This document shows positions 55,614 through 64,000 of a stretch of 64,000 nucleotides of DNA, piece after piece. A program made the translations under genes and the position numbers. The notes under the pieces were generated by a model that saw only the letters and a program-made list of their open reading frames with translations, did no database searches and was not told the origin of the DNA. Source of the stretch: Nemertoderma westbladi (taxonomy: Eukaryota; Xenacoelomorpha; Nemertodermatida; Nemertodermatidae); NCBI GenBank assembly GCA_032718475.1, contig JAUCBJ010009090.1, positions 1 through 64,000 on the forward strand, in the 5' to 3' direction. Each line of letters opens with the position of its first letter. Position 1 is the stretch's first letter.

Positions 55614-57665
55614 ATAGAACACGTGTTAGTTATAAATTTTTATAAATATTTACGTTCTAGAACACATTTTTATTTTTTATACTAGCTAGTTTTTTCTACT
55701 TTTTTTTAATGAATTTAATCTTTTTATGTATTATAGAACCATGGCCTACTATATATACGGCCTAACATGTTGTCAATTTGGCCTTAAAAAAAGAAAAGAG
55801 GCCAGTTTTTTTTTACACTATTTTAATATTTTGATATGGGGAGAGTTCTATAAATTTGCTGCAATTTGGCCAACGGACGTAATTGAAGTCTCTTCGTTAA
55901 GCAAGATACTAAATTATTGTTCATAATTAATTGTTCATTATTGTGGTTGACTATGTTCTACGCATGTCCTTAGATCATCATAATGGTGATGGGGTGATGA
56001 TAACTCCACCTACTGGCTCCAGAAGTCGAGGAAATCCTGCCAAGTACCTAACTGATCTAGACTTTGCTGATGACTTAGGAGTACTCTCAGAATCACTAGA
56101 GGGAGCCCAACGGCTCCTCAGCTCATTAGAACATGCTGCTTCTAGTGTTGGTCTTTTTATTAACTCCAGAAAGACCAAAATTTTGACAGTTAACTTTGAA
56201 AGTCCTCAGCAAGTCTCTGATCGGATGAGCATAAGCTCAAAAGATGGTATGCTTGAGCATGTGGATGACTTTTGTTACCTGGGATCATGGATCCGGAAGT
56301 CAGGTGAGGACCTTCGAATACGTAAGGGAAAGGCATGGGCAGCCTTGAATAGGCTTTCCAGGATTTGGAAGTCACCGAGAATTAATCGGAAACTTAAGGT
56401 CCGGTTATTTAGAGCAGCAGTAGTTCCAGTACTCCTCTATGGGAGTCCATGATGGGCTCTAACTGCTGAGGACACCAAATCTCTGGACGGCACATTCACA
56501 AGAATGCTACGCCGGGTTCATTGTGTCAAGTTCAATGCACACATCTCCAACCAGACACTATATAACATTGGAGGTGTCTCATTGGTTCCCCCAAGCTTGA
56601 CACTAGAACAAAATCGCCTCCGCTTTGCAGGACATTGCTTTCGCCGTGAAGACCAGCCAGTAGATAATCTTGTACTTTGGCAGCCTCATGGAGTGAATAA
56701 GCATGGTGGACAGCCCATGACTTTCTTGAGACGCATCTTAAAGGACACTGGCCTTGAAAATGCGGATGATCTAGCAAATGTCATGGGTGATTGGAAGTTG
56801 TGGCGGTGCAATTTTGTCGATAAGCCGGCACAGCATTCTTAAAAATGCAGCTGCAATGCAGCATGCCGATCCTAGTAGTAGTAAGATACTAAATGTTATG
56901 GTAGCTAGTGTTTTAGATAGGTTTAGCTAGTAATTTCAACACTGGTTCCGACATCCTACTTCCCTCTATAAATTTTTTGTAGTAGCTTGCCCTTATTACT
57001 ATTTGTATAGAAAATGTTAGAACATGTTAGCTATTCATTTTTTAAAAGGTTATGTTCTAGAACAAATATTTTTTGTTCTAGAACATTTTTTAGAAGAAAA
57101 TCTGGATTCTATTTAAAAGGCATTATGGAATCGTTCTAAAACGTGTTTAAAATCAATAAAAAAATTTTTCAAAATTTTATTTTATTCACAATATTTTTTT
57201 TTCACAATTTTTTTTATTGATTTTAAACACGTTTTAGAACGATTCCATAACGCCTTTTAAATATAATCCAGATTTTTTTCTAAAAAATGTTCTAGAACAA
57301 AAAATATTTGTTCTAGAACATATTTTTTTTAAAAATGAATAGCTAATATGTTCTGGAACATTTTCTATACAAATAGTAATAAGAACTAGCTACTACAAAA
57401 AATTTATAAAGGGAAGTAGGATGTCGGAACCAGTGTTGAAATTACTAGCTAAATATATCTAAAACACTAGCTACCATAAAATGTAGTATCTTGCTTAACG
57501 AAGAGACTCTCCCCATATCAAAATATTAAAATAGTGTAAAGAAAAACTGGCCTCTTTTTTTAAGGCCAAATCGACAACATGTTAGGCCGTATATATAGTA
57601 GGCCATGATAGAACACGTGTTAGTTATTAATTTTGATAGATATTTTTGTTCTAGAACATTTTTTG
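55614..57665. mobile_element. Large palindromic element interrupted by an RTE insertion
   Basis: 57180 is the centre of a long palindrome. The right arm 57180-57607 is matched inverted by 56895-57172 and, across the LINE insertion, by 55733-55914 (CTACTATATATACGGCCTAA, CATATCAAAATATTAAAATA on the complement). The arms hold repeated GTTCTAGAAC palindromes, ACGTTTTAGAACGATTCC and AACACTAGCTACCATAA. ATAGAACACGTGTTAGTTAT occurs in direct orientation outside both arms (55615 and 57608). Related shorter copies at 62.4 and 24.1 kb. Confidence 0.75.
55916..56882 (+). mobile_element. Dead RTE-like LINE, copy 2, 5'-truncated, with 12-bp target duplication
   Basis: About 97 percent identical to 26950-27900 of copy 1. 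Starts within the RT (IVVDYVLRMSLD) and includes LDFADDLGVL (catalytic DD) and the C-terminal domain to 56842. A TGC-to-TGA change near 56450 and a 3-bp deletion near 56567 differ from copy 1, whereas copy 1's stop at 27304 is TCA here. 3' end ATCCTAGTAGTAGT. Flanked by AAGATACTAAAT at 55903-55914 and 56883-56894, a clean target-site duplication. Confidence 0.9.
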
Positions 57666-57709
57666 GAAAAAAATACCATCCTACTGTCAGAAGTCATCAT
57701 TTCGTTCAT

Positions 57710-58141
57710 CATCATCATTTCATAATAATTATTATCATCATTTCATAATAATTATTATCATCATTTCATAATAATTATTATCATCATTTCATAATAATTA
57801 TTATCATCATTTCATAATTATTATTATCATCATTTCATAATAATTATTATCATAATTTCATAATAATTATTATCATCATTTCATAATAATTATTATCATT
57901 ATTTCATAATAATTATTATCATCATTTCATAATAATTATTATCATCATTTCATAACAATTATTATCATCATTTCATAATAATTATTATCATCATTTCATA
58001 ACAATTATTATCATCATTTCATAATAATTATTATCATCATTTCATAATAATTATTATCATCATTTCATAATAATTATTCTCATTATTTCATAATAATTAT
58101 TATCATTATTTCATAATAATTATTATCATTATTTCATAACA
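57710..58141 (+). repeat. 23-bp tandem repeat, TTTCATAATAATTATTATCATCA
   Basis: About 19 units (monomer given in two pieces: TTTCATAATAATTATT and ATCATCA). Slight variation (ATCATTA, AACAATT). Adjacent to the right end of the palindromic element. Confidence 0.9.
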
Positions 58142-59459
58142 ATGATAAATAATAAAAAATATCCTTGAAAATAAACAAAATAAAACTCGCAGAGAATTTC
58201 CAAACCCCTGGTAACGGGAGCATAGAACACGTAGTATAAAAACACTTAAAACAGGCCAGGTTGCCAGGTACAGTACCGTTAGCGGTAAGCAGTGCACTGA
58301 TTCTGCCTCCTGAATACGGGCAAATACGTCCCACATACGGTAGCCTACGGTAGGCTACGCGAACTCTTTCAAATACGTACACATACGGCAAAAAGACAAA
58401 CCCGTCTACAATGCAAATAAATAATAATTACAACAGTAATATTAATCAGTAAAACGAATATAATTCAATCTAATAAAAATAATTGAGGCATAATAATCCT
58501 AAACTCAACCGCAACATAAATTGCACAATATATGCCTCTAAAATAATAATAATAAAAAACATCCTTCTGCAAGGCAGGGGTTTCCTAGGCTACTGAAGAC
58601 TGAAACCCAGAATATCAGTTTATTACGGTGGCCCAAGGAGGCGACCGTACTTTTTTCGAGAGCAAACTCTCTTTTTCTCATTTGATACAGTACCGGTATA
58701 TCAAATTGACATTTTGGCATGTCATAATGTCAAAATATCATTTTCAAATTAATATTTTGACATTTAGACATGCCATTATGTCAAAATGTACCGCTACATA
58801 TAATATTTGCATATTAAAAATTGCCTATTTGCAGTTCCTCCGTCTACAGGTGGTATGGTGGTGGCTGAAATGAAAAGATTTTTGAAATGAGCGCATTGAA
58901 AACCTTCAGCAATTTCGTATTATTGTTTATAATCCTTTCTTCCTGGTTGATACATGGCACATTATATTCTAGACTCCAGACTGTGTTTTCTGAGGTATTA
59001 AGCCGTCTGCAGTTACACAGTCTGCCGCTAGGGGGTAAAAGTTATTAGGGGACATCTGCTTAGATTTTGCTTAAAATTCGTTCAAGTTGACATTAACATA
59101 AGTTTATGTCACGTGCTGCGCGCGAAGGTCCCACTTCGTATATTGTATACATACATAACATACATAACAGTACGTGTAAAGATCTGTTTTCTATTTAGCT
59201 ACATGGCCGCGGCGGTATCACGTGAACGTCGTGGCTCGCAGCCGATTTTAAAACGCTCTAGTGGTTTGCATCAGCTGCACTGCCGCTAGGGCTATATCCG
59301 AATCAACTGCAAACGATCTGCATATAAAAACGACGGCAAGCTGAAATGCTGCATAGCTCTTTTGAATTAGCGACAGTGGCAGTGGAACCTACACGTGCAG
59401 CTATCTAAATCGAAAACAGGACTTAAAGGTGTCCTGGCGAACCAACTGGGTTAACTAGT
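58142..59459. other. Gene-free stretch
   Basis: CATGTCATAATGTCAAAAT / ATTTTGACAT...CATTATGTCAAAATG forms a foldback at 58708-58788. CCGCTAGGG occurs near 59025 and 59283. ORFs at 58106-58873 show no motif. Confidence 0.35.
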
Positions 59460-59640
59460 AATTCTAATTATACATTATAAATGTATTATATGTTGAGCCT
59501 CCAGGGGGCTGGAGGGAAGAACTGGGGTGAGGTTCTTGCCACGTATATAAATAAAAGAGTTGAGTTCCGTATGCGCATTTCGCCCGTTTCGGGTGTCTTC
59601 AGCGGAATATATTAAACATTTAAAAACCAAATTAAATAAA
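59460..59640 (-). mobile_element. Penelope-like element end (candidate)
   Basis: On the minus strand CCGCTGAAGACACCCGAAAC followed by GGGCGAAATGCGC has the look of the terminal repeat of Penelope-like retroelements, which are known to encode type I hammerheads. No GIY-YIG or RT coding sequence is present nearby, so it would be a solo terminal repeat. Boundaries uncertain. Confidence 0.4.
59565..59607 (-). ncRNA. Hammerhead ribozyme candidate, minus strand
   Basis: Reading the minus strand: stem I TTCCG (59607-59603), CTGAAGA (59602-59596; the family core is CUGANGA, so A at position 7 is allowed), stem II with CCC/GGG (59593-59591 and 59585-59583) around GAAAC, GAAA (59581-59578), palindromic stem III ATGCGCAT (59578-59571), A at 59570 and stem I CGGAA (59569-59565), a perfect complement. 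The flaw is stem II next to the core, where A/C and an extra C replace the usual G-C pair, so activity may be lost. Confidence 0.5.
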
Positions 59641-60205
59641 ATTCAAAGTAAATTTACAAATAAAACGACTATGGGCAGAACACGTAATTATAGTTAAAGT
59701 AGTATTAAAATATTGATTTATTATTAAGTAATTTAAGCAGGATAAATAATTTATACAATCTATGGATGTTAATACATATAAACAATAATAGTTATTTCAG
59801 TATTTATTATAATATATGTACAAAACGAAGGAAATGAGAAAGTTGATATCAGGCAAAGCTTGACGGATGTAGCTTTGTTTAACAATTAACTACGATTATA
59901 AATGTAGGCCTCCTAGTAGCAAGGCCATATTAGTAGTGCGATTTATCGTAGCTGCCAACAGATTATGTAATGCTGTAATGTGGAAACCCATAGCATTAAT
60001 AATTGCTAAGTTCTAGAACGGTATAATATTAATTAATTAAATGTCTGTCAGTGGGTTATAGAGGAAAACAAATTAATTGGCAACGATGATTACAAGTAGT
60101 AATTTAGGATAAATTGAAATTGAATTTTTGATAATAGTTTTAGAATCAATGTTTCTACATAAGTAGGCGCCTACTATTATTTAGGAAAGGGTTGTACTAA
60201 ATAAA
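59641..60205. other. 5' flank of the GTPase gene
   Basis: AT-rich, TAGGCCT near 59907. No TATA or CCAAT arrangement could be placed confidently. Confidence 0.35.
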
Positions 60206-60681
60206 ATGGCTGAAGGACAAGGGCCGCAGTTCCTAACCCCAACTGGAACCCCAACAAAGTGTATGAGTAGAGCTAGTTCTAGAGCCAGTTCTAGAGCCAG
60301 TTCCAGAGGTAGTCGCAGAACCCCAGCCGCAACCTCCAATACGGGCAGGAGTCAAGGAACCCCAGCTGGTTCACCGAATAGGGGCGCGAGTAGAGGTAGT
60401 CGTAGAACCCCAGTTGGAACCCCGATAATAGGCATAAGTCTAACCCCAGCTGGAACACCGAAAGGGTGCAAGAGTAGAGGTAGTTCTAGAGCAAGTTCTA
60501 GAAATAAGGGGTCGAGAAAGTCCAAAGCTGAGTCACGATCGGGGTCTCGCATCGGAAAACCGAAGACTCCAGATGAAATTAAACAGCTGGAAGAGATGCG
60601 ATATGAGTTTGATCGAATCGGGGTGACCAACATACCACCACACGACATTCAGGTTGACATATCAATTATCGGAAACTTTCG
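60206..60681 (+). CDS. Atypical Ras/Rab-like GTPase, exon 1 (Ser/Arg-rich extension)
   Basis: Starts at ATG in AATAAAATGG. About 110 residues of low-complexity Ser/Arg/Pro/Thr sequence with tandem SRASSRASSRASSRGS and repeated (R)TPAGTP blocks, then a short charged helix (KTPDEIKQLEEMRYEFDRIG) and the first beta strand DIQVDISIIGNF. The exon ends TTCG|GTGAGT in phase 2, in the middle of the P-loop. Similar basic or serine-rich N-terminal extensions occur in RGK-type and other atypical GTPases, but no specific family is recognised. The RS-like repeats are potential kinase or 14-3-3 sites (inference). Confidence 0.8.
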
Positions 60682-61468
60682 GTGAGTCAAGTTACCATGG
60701 TACCACTACAGTACATAAAGTATGGGTCGTCATTTTTACCGAACTTTTCAGGCTATTTTGTTCGATTGTTCAAAGATTTTGCACTTGTATTACGTGAGTA
60801 GTCCTACCCGATGGTGGTAAGATTTGTTTAATAATTTATTGCTGTCTTAGCAATAAAACGTTTGTGAACCTCCACACTAAATTACACTCTTAAAGGGAGA
60901 AAGAGAGGGTTAAAGTCGAGAATCCTACTCCATATGCTCGGAAATAATGATGAATCCTTCAGTCCTGGTGGAGGAAAATGAACAAGCAAATTCCTTTAAC
61001 AAATTCATAAACTCATAAATGTCATACTGTCATAACATTATTATTTTTAAATAATAGAGATAATTATGTTGAGGAACATTTTCAAAAAATAGCAAAAAAT
61101 TTAAAAATTGTTCTAGAACGAATAAAAATTGTTTTAGAACTTTTTGCTGTATCAATTTTGAATATTATGTTCTTCATCATTTTCAAAAAACTATATGTAA
61201 AATAAATTTGCTAAAAATGGGCCAAAATATAGACTACAGTAACAGTAGTGCAGAGTGGTGTCCTCCACAATGGAATTTTCCATTCCCAGACAAACATTGG
61301 AATCATGATGGTCAGCAATCCATATAAAAAAAAATTAAAAAATTATGAATTGATGTAACACTAACATTTCTGGAGCCTAGAGGATGAATAATTTGGAACT
61401 TGTTATTATTCTGCCAGAGTTGGCCTACATTATATAATCCTTGTTAGTAATGTCTATTTATTTATTAG

Positions 61469-61601
61469 GGTGGGTAAGACTTCTATGGCATGGTGTTATG
61501 TTTGCGAGGGCGAATATGAGTTGTCTAAGAGAAGTGGGAGTCTGCCTCTGATAAACTACAGAAACTATATGGACATCTGTGGACAACGAATTCTTATTAA
61601 G
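61469..61601 (+). CDS. Atypical GTPase, exon 2 (P-loop and switch I region)
   Basis: Acceptor TTATTTATTAG ends at 61468 and completes the Arg codon. Together the exons give GNFRVGKTS, a valid GxxxxGK(S/T) P-loop. The switch I region (LPLINYRNYMD) lacks the usual conserved Thr. The exon probably ends at AAG|GTACCG (61601). The reading frame stays open through the following 117 bases, so retention is possible. Confidence 0.75.
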
Positions 61602-61718
61602 GTACCGGTAATCAAATCATACCACACCGCTGACAATGTACAATATATCAAACAATTACATTTGTTATTTAGTTACAGACTAGGTGTGAAGTCCATGAAA
61701 CTACTGTTTCTGTTACAG
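61602..61718 (+). other. 117-nt intron, open in frame
   Basis: Donor GTACCG, acceptor CTGTTTCTGTTACAG with a good pyrimidine tract. 117 is divisible by 3 and there is no stop, so unspliced RNA would add 39 residues between strand beta-2 and the G3 region. Removing it restores the spacing expected for a small GTPase (RILIK-TRVPGGTERSKL). Confidence 0.6.
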
Positions 61719-61940
61719 ACTCGTGTACCAGGGGGGACTGAGAGGTCCAAGTTGGGACCCCACATGTCATTTTTCGCCGATGTTCCGGTCTGTTTCTTAC
61801 TCTACGACATCACCAGCCCCAAGTCATTCAAATCGCTTGAGCGCTGGAGAGACGAATACATATACAACTCCTACCTGGACAGAGACGATGTGGTAATGGT
61901 GGTTGTAGGGACCAAAGATGACAAAGACAAGAAACGTCGG
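61719..61940 (+). CDS. Atypical GTPase, exon 3 (G3 and G4)
   Basis: Encodes TRVPGGTERSKL where canonical members have (W)DTAGQERF: the Mg-binding Asp and the catalytic Gln are not conserved. Next VPVCFLLYDITSPKSFKSLERW matches the Rab/Ras strand beta-4 region, and VVVGTKDDKD is the G4 (N/T)KxD motif with Thr in place of Asn. Ends CGG|GTAATG in phase 0. The residues suggest nucleotide binding with weak or no intrinsic hydrolysis. Confidence 0.8.
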
Positions 61941-63029
61941 GTAATGATCTCTAAATAAAAATTATATGATATAGTGACTTTAGGCACTACCCGATAGGAA
62001 GATACAGAATGATATAAACTCAAAATGAGAAACAAAATTTTTTAATCAATAATTAGGTTTGTGAATCAAACCTAATCAAAATTTTAAAAATAAAATATTT
62101 TATTAAAATCTTAAACAGGATTAGTATAGCCTGGGTATCAAAATTTGGATTATATTGTGTTTTATGTGTGTTATATGATTTTGATTCTAGGAAATTCTAA
62201 AATTCCAGAACATCCCACAATATTATAAAAGAAAATGTTTTGCAATAAAATTGTTACTTTATGGTAGGCCTAGCTAGTAATTCTTTATGTTAGCTACAAA
62301 AAAAGAGAAGTTTTATTTTATGCATTAAATTATATGGCTAATATTACTATGGTATGTATATTGTATAAGCAAAAATTGAAAATTTTAATATTAAATTTTA
62401 TGACTTTTGTTTTTTGTTTTATTTATTGTTCCAGAACATGTTAGCTACTCATTTTTTTTTTAATTATGTTCTAGAACAAATATTTTTTGTTCTAGAACAT
62501 TTTTAGAAAATATATAGATTATATTTAAAACGCATGGAATCGTTCTAAAACGTGTTTAAAATCAATTAAAAAATTTGAAAATTGATTTTAATTTTTAAAC
62601 ACGTTTTAAAATGATTCCTTGCATTTTAAATGGAATCTATATTTTTTCTAAAAATTTTCAAGAACAAAACATAGTAGGATGTCGGAACCAGTGTTTGGAA
62701 TTACTAGCTAAACCTACCTAAAACACTAGCTACCATAAAATTTAGCACACTAATTTTTCTTGTCTGTTGAAATCACTCATTGTGTCCTCTGATTTTGACT
62801 TTTTATGTTATAGTTACATGCACGAAAACAACTATTAAAATCAATCCAAAAAATTTTCAATTTTTGGTTATACATACCTTAGTAATGTCAAATTACAATT
62901 AAACCGATTTGATAATTGAATCAATGCACATTTAGATGTATGTAAGCCAACTGTAGGGATAATCAATTACTAGTTATAATCTATTTTATTAAGTTAATTG
63001 AATATTTTTTCAATGTACTCCATATGTAG
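61941..63029 (+). other. GTPase gene intron with palindromic repeat copy
   Basis: 1089-bp intron, GTAATG...TATGTAG. It contains the GTTCTAGAAC palindromic element at 62400-62745. Confidence 0.7.
62400..62745. repeat. Palindromic GTTCTAGAAC element, second copy
   Basis: Arms around a centre near 62570 carry TTCTAGAACAAATATTTTTT, CATGGAATCGTTCTAAAACG, CACGTTTTAAAATGATTCC and AACACTAGCTACCATAAAA, in the same order as 56895-57480. About 85 percent similar. Smaller traces (GTTCTAGAACGAATAAAAA, 61109) lie in the first intron. Confidence 0.75.
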
Positions 63030-63212
63030 GTGACACAGGAAATGGTGGATGCTTTGAGGAAAGAGTGGGCCTCAGTTGGGTACAATAGATTCGGTTGGAT
63101 AGAAACTTCCTGCAAAAATTTCCATAACATCGACATGTTGTTTAAGTGCGCTGCCGTGGTCGCTACGGGGATGGTAAATAATCAAACAAAGAAACTCTAC
63201 CCACAAATGACT
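63030..63212 (+). CDS. Atypical GTPase, exon 4 (G5)
   Basis: Joined in phase 0: ...DKDKKRR-VTQEMVDALRKEWA, matching the 'KRxVTxEEAxxLA' helix of Rab/Ras proteins. Then FGWIETSCKN, the G5 ETSAK-like motif, and the last helix of the G domain (NIDMLFKCAAVVATGM). Ends ACT|GTAAGT in phase 0. The 61-codon exon has clean splice sites on both sides. Confidence 0.85.
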
Positions 63213-63426
63213 GTAAGTGAGATTTAATATCCCAAAAGTGAACATAGAATGTTACTTATGAGATCCTAAAATCCTAAAGATCCTAAAAACTTAGTTTCAG
63301 CCAAGCCCAAGGTTAAGGTAAATATTATGGTAATTGAATAAAGTTAGTAATCTATGTTCTATAACAGAGAATTCCTAATATCTTGCTAAAACTTCAATTT
63401 CAAATAAACATTATTAAATGTTACAG
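63213..63426 (+). other. GTPase gene last intron
   Basis: 214 bp, GTAAGT to TGTTACAG, phase 0. Confidence 0.8.
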
Positions 63427-63576
63427 GAAATATTTCGTGACAAGTTGGATGACACTCGTAGACCGGGTCTTATGGTGGCCTCCAGACCAGATCTCACCAG
63501 TCTTCCAGAACGGATTGCAAGTAGACCCATAAGGAAGACGTTGCTGGAGAGAGATACCTTCTGTACAATTTTATGA
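63427..63576 (+). CDS. Atypical GTPase, last exon with CaaL box
   Basis: 49 residues after the G domain, Arg-rich, ending TFCTIL and TGA. Cys-Thr-Ile-Leu fits a CaaX box with terminal Leu, which favours geranylgeranylation (known rule), so the protein is probably membrane-attached. Rab proteins normally end in CC or CXC, so the tail is more Ras/Rho-like whereas the G domain looks Rab/Ras. The full spliced protein is about 387 aa (426 if the 117-nt intron is kept). Confidence 0.8.
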   Translation, partial: EIFRDKLDDTRRPGLMVASRPDLTSLPERIASRPIRKTLLERDTFCTIL

Positions 63577-63848
63577 ACACAGTAGACATTATATTGGATT
63601 TGTAACAACCGCGTACCATAACAAATACAAAAACTAATAAGTAACAAAATGTGTTACAATTATTTGCGATAGTATTATTCTAACAGCTATTATCCAAATT
63701 TAGGTTGATTTCTATATTGTTTCAAATATAATATTGAAGTAAAAAAAAGCATTTAGCATTTATTTATTGTATTTTATGACATTTTTGTGGCGGCATCCTA
63801 GTGTATGTACCGTCAAGTTCAGTAACTGAAAAGGTCACAGGACGGTTC
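63577..63848. other. 3' flank of the GTPase gene
   Basis: AT-rich, presumably 3' UTR. No exact AATAAA on the plus strand was seen; ATTAAA-like variants not convincing. Confidence 0.35.
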
Positions 63849-64000
63849 CGAGGTCCGAGTAGGACGGAGGTCCGAGTAGGATGGAGGTCCGAGTAGGACG
63901 GAGGTCCGAGTAGGACGGAGGTCCGAGTAGGACGGAGGTCCGAGTAGGACGGAGGTCCGAGTAGGACGAAGGTCCGAGTAGGATGGAGATCCGAATAGGA
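63849..64000 (+). repeat. 17-bp minisatellite, GGTCCGAGTAGGACGGA
   Basis: Eight to nine units to the window edge, few variants (GGATGGA, GGACGAA). Continues beyond the window. Confidence 0.92.

Noticed and set aside
60352-60648. Minus-strand 98-aa ORF
   Set aside because: Shadow of the Ser/Arg-rich GTPase exon 1.

Overview
This is an AT-rich, gene-poor, repeat-laden eukaryotic nuclear window. Coding sequence is split by GT-AG introns, LINE and SINE remnants and foldback DNA elements are everywhere, and several satellites are present. A POMGNT2 orthologue-like gene marks it as animal. The very frequent octamer TAGGCCTA, the RTE-like LINEs and the hammerhead-bearing repeats fit a marine invertebrate, possibly a deuterostome, but the sequence does not settle the taxon.

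Layout. 1-3000: copies of a dispersed repeat with a tRNA-like B box. 3031-4743 (-): an intact 570-codon intronless ORF of unknown function behind CCAAT/CRE-like sites. 5.7-7.4 kb: two inverted-repeat elements. 7.9-8.2 kb: an ORF1p-like LINE scrap. 8.8-9.2 kb: a stop-free minisatellite. 9.74-13.68 kb: a 3.9-kb transposon whose inverted ends are built of a 59-bp tandem repeat and which holds a broken integrase-like transposase. 14.05-14.43 kb: a tRNA-derived SINE fused to a near-canonical hammerhead ribozyme. 17-24 kb: tandem repeats and foldback elements. 25.8-27.9 kb: a dead RTE-like LINE. 27.97-30.54 kb: two tandem copies of a 1.24-kb element, each carrying seven RFX X-box-like palindromes about 150 bp apart. 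31.9-33.4 kb: two exons of an unrecognised multipass membrane protein. 34.56-40.10 kb: a 38-bp satellite of about 146 units with higher-order structure. 40.6-43.2 kb (-): a LINE with an intact 801-codon RT ORF and a 48-nt tail. 44.9-45.86 kb: a 50-bp minisatellite open in all three forward frames. 46.27-49.36 kb (-): POMGNT2 in two exons, with a dead LINE in its intron. 51.08-51.6 kb (+): an inverted, decayed duplicate of the POMGNT2 intron/exon-2 junction. 52.4-59.6 kb: foldbacks, a second copy of the SINE body, a palindromic element interrupted by a second RTE copy with a 12-bp target duplication, a 23-bp satellite and a Penelope-type hammerhead candidate. 60.2-63.6 kb (+): a five-exon atypical Ras/Rab-like GTPase gene. 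63.85 kb to the end: a 17-bp minisatellite.

The genes show no functional linkage. POMGNT2 is an ER glycosyltransferase of the alpha-dystroglycan pathway. The GTPase is a membrane-targeted (CaaL) regulatory protein with a degenerate G3 loop. Most of the window is mobile DNA. The items most worth a second look are the tRNA-hammerhead SINE (14.1 kb), the X-box array element (28-30.5 kb), the atypical GTPase (60-63.6 kb), the orphan 570-aa ORF (3-4.7 kb) and the higher-order satellite (34.6-40.1 kb).
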